Of a stretch of DNA of 64,000 nt, positions 1 through 7,161 are shown piece after piece. This DNA is from CAVXEF01 sp963827315. Lineage in GTDB: Bacteria; Planctomycetota; Phycisphaerae; Sedimentisphaerales; Anaerobacaceae. The notes beneath the pieces are model-generated. The model was not told where the DNA came from and did no database searches. It saw only the letters and a list, made by a program, of their open reading frames with translations. Every line of letters begins with the position of its first letter. Position 1 is the stretch's first letter. The translations under genes were made by a program, and so were the position numbers. The DNA lies in the NCBI GenBank assembly GCA_963827315.1, contig CAWHAL010000004.1, forward strand, positions 1-64,000. Reading direction: 5' to 3'.

Positions 1-63
1 GGGCTTAAGAGCAGTCTGAATCTGTATCTCGAACAGGGTGCGGTTGTAATCAGAGCATCTTAA
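1..63 (+). pseudogene. Possible GH28-type beta-helix fragment, cut at the window edge
   Basis: Frame 1 from the window edge reads GLKSSLNLYLEQGAVVIRAS and then stops. The stretch LKSSLNLYLEQGAV closely resembles the LKSN-x-x-L-x-x-x-GA strand found near the N-terminal third of GH28 polygalacturonases, as in the two intact GH28 proteins nearby (LKSNMTLQINGT, LKSNIDLHIQEGA). In an intact enzyme about 300 more residues would follow, but here the frame closes at 61-63 and overlaps the 3' end of the convergent symporter gene. I read it as a truncated remnant. Only 20 codons are visible, so chance similarity to another beta-helix protein cannot be excluded. Confidence 0.4.
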
Positions 64-2161
64 GGAGTCCCCAGAACAGTCCTACGATACCTAATGTGAG
101 GGCCAGGCTGGCAATGGTGCCGACGGTATCTTCTTTTGTCCATTTGCAAAATTCCCAGTTGGAATTCGGGAAAAGTTTTGTATGGTCAAATCGTGTTGGG
201 TCGGCATAACTTTTCTCCATTTCAGCCTTGTCCAGTTCACGGTCTGCAATAACCTTTGTTTTCATTTTGACATAGAAACGGGCTATATTCTCTTCCAGTC
301 CCTTGTCTTTGGTAATTAGACTTAGGGGAATCAGGATGACAAACGGCAAAAACGAAGCAATGAGATATTGTACTGTCAGTACGGTAGAGGGCTTCATATT
401 TACCAGGTCCAGCCCTATTATTCTGGCGACCATAAGTTCGGTCTTCAATCTGCCTATACCGGTCATCGGAGAATTTGCATCTTCCGGATTGCTCCTTGCC
501 ACTTTATCAAAGTATATACTTGCAGGAGGGATTACGATTTCTTTATCTATTTTTTGACCTGCCTGAGCAGCAAGTCCTTTTTCGACATCTTCGTTCGTAG
601 CAGACGAATTGTGAACAACTGTCTGCGGATTGGTTTGCTGGGTAAGCCATTTCGATTCTTTGACCGCATTAAACCTCGGCAGTACTTCCGGCATAATTGC
701 GAACAGTGTCGCGCAGATTATTACCTGTACATATACAGCTTTGAGGCTCAGACGTTTCCAGAACAGCAGAAGCATTACAGGGGCGCCGAAGATGATATTT
801 AACGAAGGCAGCATCTTGATTATACCAATCAGACTCGTGGTGGATACCGCGACGTAAATAGCCAGCAGCAGGATAGCGGCAATGGCGATTCGCGATACGC
901 TGATGTAATGATGTTCACTTTTGTTTTTGACAAACGGTTTATAAAGATTTCGAACGAATAATGCCGAGAGGTAAACACAGTTGAGGGCCAGTGCGGCCAT
1001 ATTTGCCGCCAGAATGCCCGCTATCATAATGCCTCTCAAGCCTGTTCCCAACAAGTTATTGCTCATCACGCCCCATGCGGTGTCCGGGTCGGAGATTGAG
1101 CTTTGGTAGAGAGCAAAAGCGAGCAGGCCGCACATCGCCCACATAATCGTAAGAACTCGTTTGGTGTAATTGCCGCCTATGTTACCGATTCTTGCGGTCA
1201 ATTCATCTTTGGCCGACCCGTAATGGGCCATATTGCCCTGATGGCCGGTAATCCCGATAACATAGTTAGCCAGTAGATATGCGGCGATTGAGACCAGAGA
1301 AAATTCATCCAGACCGGTGCCGAAAAAGTACAGCATATGGTCGGGTACCCTTGCGGAAAACACACTCCAGCCTCCCAGTTTCACAATCGCAATCGGTATC
1401 ATCATTATTGAAAATGCGAATATCAGAAGTCCCTGTATCACGTTGTTCCAGACAGTTGCTTTGAGACCTCCCATTATTACGTATGCGCCTACGAAGATTG
1501 TATATATCACGTAAAACCATGCGTCCGGCGTATAAGATATATAAGCGCTGATTTGGTCTTTTTTGTACATACTGTCGAGGGCTTTGTATCTTTCGACCTT
1601 TTCGGGTGCCAGTTGCTTTACCCTGTAGCCTTTGTCAAGCTGGAGGTATTCCTGATACATCTCCATTTTTTGTTTTTCTTGGGCGGTGCATTTTTCAACC
1701 GGTTTGACAGTCATTCCCTGAAACGTCCGTAGCGAGATTTTGTAGCTCATACCGGTAAGGATGATGGTCAGCCAGATTCCCACTATGGCATAAATGAAGG
1801 CCAGAGATTTGCTTTTGAACCGTTCTTCGAAAAGGTCAGCCATTGTAATCAGTCTTACACGTCTGAACCAGACACCCATGAACCAGTAGTAGGGTCCTGA
1901 AAAGATGGGGGCCAGCATTAGCCATACGCCGCCTATTCCTTTGCTGAAGGCGAAACTGGCGGTATTCACGGCATTGCTGGCATCCACTATGGTGGCCATA
2001 CTCATAAAGTACGTGAGGACTTTGCCTACCCTGCGGCCAGCCAAGAAGAAATCTTCTTGGGTACGCACCTTACCCGTACTTCTTTTACCAATGTAGGTAA
2101 TAACTGCCAGATAAGCCACGATTAACAACACATCGATCGGGTGAAAGCCCAAAAGATTCAT
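50..2161 (-). CDS. Sodium:solute symporter family transporter
   Basis: A 703-residue multi-spanning membrane protein of the sodium/solute symporter (SSS) superfamily. The N-terminus has the expected first helix, then the loop motif EDFFLAGRRVG and the Na-site-region helix SMATIVDASNAVNTASFAF. About 14 hydrophobic segments are visible. Two hydrophilic insertions are larger than usual, near residues 160-220 and 515-600. I start at the ATG at 2161 because AAGGAA lies just upstream and the SSS first helix begins there; an in-frame ATG at 2236 would add 25 unlikely residues. It lies among pectinase genes, so uptake of galacturonate or oligogalacturonides is a reasonable inference, but the substrate cannot be read from sequence. 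Confidence 0.9.
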   Translation of the reverse strand: MNLLGFHPIDVLLIVAYLAVITYIGKRSTGKVRTQEDFFLAGRRVGKVLTYFMSMATIVDASNAVNTASFAFSKGIGGVWLMLAPIFSGPYYWFMGVWFRRVRLITMADLFEERFKSKSLAFIYAIVGIWLTIILTGMSYKISLRTFQGMTVKPVEKCTAQEKQKMEMYQEYLQLDKGYRVKQLAPEKVERYKALDSMYKKDQISAYISYTPDAWFYVIYTIFVGAYVIMGGLKATVWNNVIQGLLIFAFSIMMIPIAIVKLGGWSVFSARVPDHMLYFFGTGLDEFSLVSIAAYLLANYVIGITGHQGNMAHYGSAKDELTARIGNIGGNYTKRVLTIMWAMCGLLAFALYQSSISDPDTAWGVMSNNLLGTGLRGIMIAGILAANMAALALNCVYLSALFVRNLYKPFVKNKSEHHYISVSRIAIAAILLLAIYVAVSTTSLIGIIKMLPSLNIIFGAPVMLLLFWKRLSLKAVYVQVIICATLFAIMPEVLPRFNAVKESKWLTQQTNPQTVVHNSSATNEDVEKGLAAQAGQKIDKEIVIPPASIYFDKVARSNPEDANSPMTGIGRLKTELMVARIIGLDLVNMKPSTVLTVQYLIASFLPFVILIPLSLITKDKGLEENIARFYVKMKTKVIADRELDKAEMEKSYADPTRFDHTKLFPNSNWEFCKWTKEDTVGTIASLALTLGIVGLFWGLLKML

Positions 2162-2300
2162 CTTGTTGTTCCTTTCATTTATGGTTACAATATGATACGG
2201 TGTCTTCTGATTAAACGCCGGAGATATATCAGGCATGGGGTTATATGTCCACTAAAAAAAACGTAAAAAACGCTTTGCCGCACAAAAAATTATGAAATTC

Positions 2301-2329
2301 TTGACAATGAGACCGTTTAAAAATAGACT
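2301..2329 (+). promoter_or_regulatory. Sigma70-type promoter for the GH28 gene at 2375
   Basis: TTGACA (2301-2306), a 17-bp spacer, then TAGACT (2324-2329) lie upstream of the GH28 gene, leaving a leader of about 40 nt. An AGGAGA ribosome-binding site precedes the ATG. The -35 matches consensus fully and the -10 matches four of six bases. The 213-bp gap between the divergent symporter and GH28 starts holds nothing else I can name. Confidence 0.55.
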
Positions 2330-2374
2330 ATTTGATTCACAAATCATTATTGAATTTTTTAGGAGACCTAAATT

Positions 2375-4027
2375 ATGAAAAAAGATGGTTTGGCTGTTAT
2401 TGTCTTATTAATGTGGCTTGGCTATCCCGCTTTCTCGGCGCAAGACCAGAACTTAATTCCATCTGCTGATTCTAATGTATCTGGCAAGGTGAATGTTGTT
2501 AAAACTGCATCTGTTGCGCCGCCTCAGATGTTGATGGTTCCGCCTGCCGCTTTCGATGATTCAAGTATTACAGTAATCTGGAGTAAACCTTCTGACTATT
2601 CAAATGTTGTCGGTTATAAGGTTTATCAAAACAGGTCTTTGGCCGGAACCACAAAAAATCTTTTTTACAACGTTACAGAATTAGAGGCTAATTCTCCATA
2701 TTCATTTACTGTAAAAGCTGTAGATGTTTGCGGAACAGAATCCGTATCCAGCAATGAAATTATGCAATTCACTGCTCCTGCAATGAAAGTATTTGATGTT
2801 ACTAAATATGGTGCGGTTGGCGACGGCAACACATTGAATACTATTGCAATTCAAAAGGCTATTGATGAATGTACATCAGGCGGAAAAGTTTTAATTCCTG
2901 CCGGGAAATTTTTAAGCGGTGCTCTGTTTTTGAAAAGTGATATGACACTTCAAATCAACGGGACATTACTCGGCAGTGACGATGCTAATCATTATCCGTT
3001 GAAAAGCAAAAGATTCCCATATTATTTATCTGGAAACAATTTTATGGGCTTGATAAATGCATATACTGAAAAGTATGGCAGTATGACTAATATCAGGATA
3101 TGCGGTTCCGGAAATGTTTGCGGAGGAACATGGGCCGGCGGCAATGTTGTTGATACCGTACTCGGCATTAATGAAAGAACCGCAAGCGGAGGCAACGATA
3201 GTGCTCGTGGGGATATGATTACGACAAAAGGTGTAACTAATCTTTATATTGGCGGGCTTACCTTAACAAATCCTGCAATGCATACGATTATGACAACGTA
3301 TTGTAAAAATGTAACCGTAAATGGCATCACAGTGAATACTTATGATATACACAATGCTGATGGAATTGATCTTGCGACAAGCGATACAGCTTATATATTC
3401 AATTCAAGTTTCGATACTGGCGATGACTGTATCAATTTTAATGCAGGCGTTGGTGCTGATGGTGTAAAAGAAAATTGCCCCGATAATAATATTAGAGTTT
3501 TTAATTGTATCGCTAAACGCGGACATGGCGGTGTGGTTTTCGGAAGCTTTACTGGGGCATGGATTCAGAATGTTTTGGTAGAGGACTGTGTTTTTGACGG
3601 AACAGATATTGGACTTCGGTTTAAAACCGGTGAAAAACAGGGCGGTGGAGCCAGAAATGTTCTCTGCAGGGATATTACAATCAAGAATATTGCAAAAAAT
3701 TCTGCCATATTTTTTGATAGTTCTTATTCCTGCGATTATCCCTCAGGAGGTCCGGGGCAGTTTAAGGATATCACAGTGAAGAATGTTACCTGTACCAACC
3801 TTAAAAAGTACGGCATTTTTGTTAGTGGGTTAGCCGGCACGCCGCATACTAATCTTTCTCTCAGTAACATTTCTATAGATGGCGGCAAGTCCGGAGGAGC
3901 ATCTCTGAAGTATTGCACGAACAGTACATTTGATACGGTTAACATTACCAACAGTACGCCAACTTGGACAATTGATTCTAATTCAACCTCCGGCCTTACC
4001 TTTAAAAATTGTAATCCGGCGCCATAA
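2375..4027 (+). CDS. Secreted GH28 polygalacturonase-type glycoside hydrolase with FN3 domain
   Basis: A 550-residue exported enzyme predicted to hydrolyse pectic galacturonan. Residues 1-22 form a signal peptide ending near PAFSA. Residues about 50-135 are a fibronectin type III domain (VIWSKPSDYS, GYKVYQN). The GH28 right-handed beta-helix begins at YGAVGDGNTLNT (about 145). Catalytic signatures are present in order: NADGID (about 326), TGDDC (about 347), RGHGG (about 384) and RFKTG (about 414), the last a variant of the usual RIK. Unlike its paralogue at 15189 it has no dockerin, so it is probably a freely secreted enzyme. A strong promoter lies before it and a terminator hairpin after it, so it is likely a single-gene unit. 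Confidence 0.93.
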   Translation: MKKDGLAVIVLLMWLGYPAFSAQDQNLIPSADSNVSGKVNVVKTASVAPPQMLMVPPAAFDDSSITVIWSKPSDYSNVVGYKVYQNRSLAGTTKNLFYNVTELEANSPYSFTVKAVDVCGTESVSSNEIMQFTAPAMKVFDVTKYGAVGDGNTLNTIAIQKAIDECTSGGKVLIPAGKFLSGALFLKSDMTLQINGTLLGSDDANHYPLKSKRFPYYLSGNNFMGLINAYTEKYGSMTNIRICGSGNVCGGTWAGGNVVDTVLGINERTASGGNDSARGDMITTKGVTNLYIGGLTLTNPAMHTIMTTYCKNVTVNGITVNTYDIHNADGIDLATSDTAYIFNSSFDTGDDCINFNAGVGADGVKENCPDNNIRVFNCIAKRGHGGVVFGSFTGAWIQNVLVEDCVFDGTDIGLRFKTGEKQGGGARNVLCRDITIKNIAKNSAIFFDSSYSCDYPSGGPGQFKDITVKNVTCTNLKKYGIFVSGLAGTPHTNLSLSNISIDGGKSGGASLKYCTNSTFDTVNITNSTPTWTIDSNSTSGLTFKNCNPAP

Positions 4028-4054
4028 ACCTTCAAATTTAAAATAATGTCTTAC

Positions 4055-4087
4055 AAAGGGCTGTCTATTAATAGCAGCCCTTTTTTA
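4055..4087 (+). terminator. Rho-independent terminator after the GH28 gene
   Basis: GGGCTG (4058-4063) pairs with CAGCCC (4075-4080); the intervening bases contain a further CTAT/ATAG stem. The hairpin is flanked by AAA on the left and followed by TTTTTTATT. It sits about 30 bp after the stop of the GH28 gene, and the A-run/T-run symmetry could let it also serve the convergent gene that ends at 4145. Confidence 0.85.
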
Positions 4088-4144
4088 TTAAAATTTGGAA
4101 GTCTTTTTTGTGCAAACCCCCTTCGCGTACCCACTGCGGTCCGA

Positions 4145-5608
4145 TTACTTACGAGAGTTTCTTCTAATACTATCAGGTTGTACGCTTTTACCTAATACGA
4201 TATCTTTCTTCGCCTTGGAGAAATTATTACCGCTCAGGTGTATACTTTTCGTTTTTCTGCCTTCGATTTTTAAAAAAACATCAACTTTTTCCCGGCACGT
4301 GGTTTTTTGAACAGTTACATTTTGGCTGTTCTTTACAAACATAACCGGCGCTTTAATCGGGGTAATTTTAATGCCAGTTAATTTTATATCTTTCACATTG
4401 ATACACTGCAGCCCCCACCTGGCAGCAATTGAAATATTCTCTAAAGTAATATTCTCGAGGGGTTTCTCCGGCAGGCCGATAACTTTCACAGCCCTGCTGG
4501 CGTACTCGCAGGCAATGTTTTTAAGATGAATGTTGCGAAATATCGGAGGGGTTTTTGTAGAAGGTTTAAGCGTGGATTGCCCGTAAAACGTATTGAACGT
4601 CAACGCAGCCCTTCTTATACGGCCCATCTTGACATCTTGAATCCATATATTTTCAACTACTCCGCCGCGGCCACGCATTGACTTTACTCTGATACCATTA
4701 TTGGTACCGTTAAATTCACAGTCATGAACCAAGATGTCTCTTATATTCCCTGACATTTCGCTGCCTATTGTAACGCCTCCGTGGCCCTCTTTAGTCGTAC
4801 AATAACGAACAATGACCTTCTCGGTAGGTCGACCAACTCGCCAACCATCTTCATTCAATCCCGATTTGAGGACTACACAATCGTCGCCGGTATCAAAGTA
4901 ACAATGCTCAACCAGAACATTCCTGGTGGAATCTATTACAAGTCCATCGTTATTTACCCCTCTTGTATTCACACTTACCTTGCGTATAAGCACATTATCA
5001 CAGTAAACAGGATGAACCGTCCACATGGGACCGCTTCCGATGGTTATGTCCTCAATCAAAACATTTCTACAATTAACGGCCTCGATGAATGAGGGTCGCA
5101 AAGCATCTTTTTCCGTGCCGAGAACGCGTTCGGTTACCGCAACACCGTTGCAGGCCATATTGTACAATCTAATGGCCCCGGGCTTCTGTATTGCTTTCCA
5201 CTTCCACCATCGCTGCCCCCGGCCATCAAGTTTGCCTGCACCTGTGACGGCTATATTGGTACAATCTTTGGCATAAATCAGCGGCGAATAATTATAACAC
5301 TCGAGACCTTCCCACCGTGTGAAAACTACAGGCAGGTAATCACTGAATCTGTCACTAAAACGCAACTCTGCACCTTCCTGGATATGAAGATCAATGTTGC
5401 TTTTCAGATGGATTGCTCCGGTAAGCCATATCCCTGCCGGCACCAGCACTCGCCCACCGCCTGCCTTAACGCAGGCGGCTATGGCATCGGCAAAAGCCTT
5501 GGTATTCACCGTTACACCATCCCCAACAGCCCCGTAGTCGCGGATATCAATCGTTCTATCCGGGAAAGAAGGACGTATAATTTTCGGCATTTTAAAAGGT
5601 ACTTTCAT
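4145..5608 (-). CDS. GH28 glycoside hydrolase without a signal peptide
   Basis: A 487-residue GH28 protein starting directly at MKVPFKMPKIIRPSFPDRT, with no hydrophobic export signal, so it is predicted to act in the cytoplasm (or periplasm by an unseen route) on imported oligogalacturonides. The fold starts at DYGAVGDGVTVNT. Catalytic signatures are all present: NNDGLVID, TGDDC, EGHGG and RVKSM. The start at 5608 is supported by GAGGG just upstream and agrees with family starts. It is transcribed toward the secreted GH28 gene at 2375, and the two together with the symporter could form an outside-cleavage, uptake and inside-cleavage route. That pathway order is inference; the family assignment is firm. 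Confidence 0.92.
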   Translation of the reverse strand: MKVPFKMPKIIRPSFPDRTIDIRDYGAVGDGVTVNTKAFADAIAACVKAGGGRVLVPAGIWLTGAIHLKSNIDLHIQEGAELRFSDRFSDYLPVVFTRWEGLECYNYSPLIYAKDCTNIAVTGAGKLDGRGQRWWKWKAIQKPGAIRLYNMACNGVAVTERVLGTEKDALRPSFIEAVNCRNVLIEDITIGSGPMWTVHPVYCDNVLIRKVSVNTRGVNNDGLVIDSTRNVLVEHCYFDTGDDCVVLKSGLNEDGWRVGRPTEKVIVRYCTTKEGHGGVTIGSEMSGNIRDILVHDCEFNGTNNGIRVKSMRGRGGVVENIWIQDVKMGRIRRAALTFNTFYGQSTLKPSTKTPPIFRNIHLKNIACEYASRAVKVIGLPEKPLENITLENISIAARWGLQCINVKDIKLTGIKITPIKAPVMFVKNSQNVTVQKTTCREKVDVFLKIEGRKTKSIHLSGNNFSKAKKDIVLGKSVQPDSIRRNSRK

Positions 5609-5729
5609 TTCATCCCTCGCATTGACACATTCTTCTGACAGTGCTTGTCCAAAAGTATCCTGCTAATTTGATTTATACCCGGATTCATCAGGATTCCTCG
5701 CAGGTGCTTTAGTGCTGCTGGTCTTCTTC

Positions 5730-5758
5730 AATATAACCAGTTTCTACCCTTGCAGCAA
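5730..5758 (-). promoter_or_regulatory. Candidate promoter for the GH28 gene ending at 4145
   Basis: On the minus strand TTGCTG (5753-5758), a 17-bp spacer and TATATT (5730-5735) lie about 120 bp upstream of the start at 5608. The -10 matches five of six consensus bases, the -35 four of six. The rest of the gap 5609-5904 shows no gene or other convincing signal. Confidence 0.45.
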
Positions 5759-5904
5759 CGCTATTTTGCGTTAAAATTTAGTTGAGTATGATGCATTACT
5801 TCCGGGAGGCGAGGAAAGCAAAAAGTTGAGGGTTTGAGCCAGATTGATGATAAGTTTCCGCGACGGCTGTTTGTATTCTGCCGGTAGAATGATGACACCG
5901 CAGA

Positions 5905-7161
5905 TTATGGTTCTTGCAGCCAGTTTTCTGCCAGCGCGGAAAATTCGTAAAAATTGATTATGCAGTTACCGTCCAGGTCCACACCGGCGGTTTCATTACA
6001 ATTATCCTCAAGCCAGTATTCAAGAAATTCAGAGAAGTCCCTCATATCTACTATATTATCGTCTGTAAAATCGCCGTATAAAGGTGAGAGGTAGTTGCCA
6101 TCTATTACCTGTTGGTTGATGTCCGGACCTTCCCAGGCCACCGCCAGATTATCCGAACCGGTGTCTTCTTTGTGCAGCGCCTCAATATAATACTTTTGCC
6201 CGGTGGCCAAAGGAATTTCAGCTGACCGCTGAGAGGGGTACTTATCCCACTCGCACGGGTTTGTATAACCGGATAATACATATGCGATCTTGGTGGCATG
6301 ATTGGGGTTGCCGTCTGTGCTCAGCCATAATTCACTGTCATCGTCGCTGGCAATCCAGAACGTGTAGTTACCGTCTGTAGGGGGGTGGAGATAGCCACTG
6401 ATGCGTGTCCCATAGTTGTCTGCCCAGTTTGTTGGGCCTTCAAAGCTGGTCAGCAGCTGGCTTCCGCTCGGATTGTCTGGATAGTTGGGATCTGAGGTCA
6501 GGCTGGATACCATTGTACCTGTAATCCCCGCCCACCACTGGTGAAGGATTCTGTGCATACCTGGGTTGCCGATGGGATATAAACTCTCTTCCGAACCAAT
6601 GCTTGCCAGCTCGGAGGGAGATGATTGTTTTACTATCTTTACCCAATCAATAATAGTTGTATTTCCATTGCCACTGGCGTCTTCTCCGCCCGCGATTAAA
6701 GTATAACCCGTACTATAGGAGGTATCATCGCTTGATAATATCACCACTCCGTCGCGTTCAACCCTAACTCCTGAACCAGATATAATCAATTCATACTCAT
6801 GAAAATTACCAATATCCACAGATTCTGTATATGTGTCTAACGGGGTTCCATTAATGGTGTTATAAAGACGAACGTCTGAATCGCCATAAAAAGCAACGGC
6901 ATAGCCGAATAGAAGAACAGTATAATTATAGGCTGTTGAGGATTCTAACCCGATCGGCGAACTAGAAGTTCCTATTGACAGAGTGAGATAAGGGTGAACA
7001 GTGTCTGTTGATTTAATCTTAGTTTTTAATGAAACATAATCAGTTTGCTGGCTTCCTATACCTGCGCTATTCACAACATTATCTGCTGGGTCTAAGGTAC
7101 AGTTGCCGCCGCTGACAGTAATATTTCCAGTTGCGCTTGGCTTGGTGTTTCTTCTGCCCAA
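5905..7161 (-). CDS. C-terminal part of a frameshifted secreted protein: LamG-like + PA14 + dockerin
   Basis: This 418-codon reading frame is the displaced 3' half of the gene that begins at 9926. Its first residues come from a TTG with no ribosome-binding site, while its body aligns without a break to the C-terminal third of the intact paralogue at 10265-13390. Domains in order: a concanavalin-like sheet region (about 15-175), a PA14 domain (about 205-355; WWAGITGT, DDDSELWLS), and a C-terminal dockerin with two Ca loops (DFTDDNIVDMRDFSEFLEYW and VDLDGNCIINFYEF). PA14 usually binds carbohydrate; dockerins dock on cohesins or tether enzymes. Unless the frameshift is a sequencing error, this part would not be translated as a normal secreted protein because it lacks its own signal peptide. 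Confidence 0.8.
   Translation of the reverse strand: MGRRNTKPSATGNITVSGGNCTLDPADNVVNSAGIGSQQTDYVSLKTKIKSTDTVHPYLTLSIGTSSSPIGLESSTAYNYTVLLFGYAVAFYGDSDVRLYNTINGTPLDTYTESVDIGNFHEYELIISGSGVRVERDGVVILSSDDTSYSTGYTLIAGGEDASGNGNTTIIDWVKIVKQSSPSELASIGSEESLYPIGNPGMHRILHQWWAGITGTMVSSLTSDPNYPDNPSGSQLLTSFEGPTNWADNYGTRISGYLHPPTDGNYTFWIASDDDSELWLSTDGNPNHATKIAYVLSGYTNPCEWDKYPSQRSAEIPLATGQKYYIEALHKEDTGSDNLAVAWEGPDINQQVIDGNYLSPLYGDFTDDNIVDMRDFSEFLEYWLEDNCNETAGVDLDGNCIINFYEFSALAENWLQEP

Noticed and set aside
7092..7161. Programmed -1 ribosomal frameshift joining the two halves of the deacetylase-type gene
   Set aside because: No slippery heptamer in the correct frame and no evident downstream pseudoknot; a simple indel explains it.
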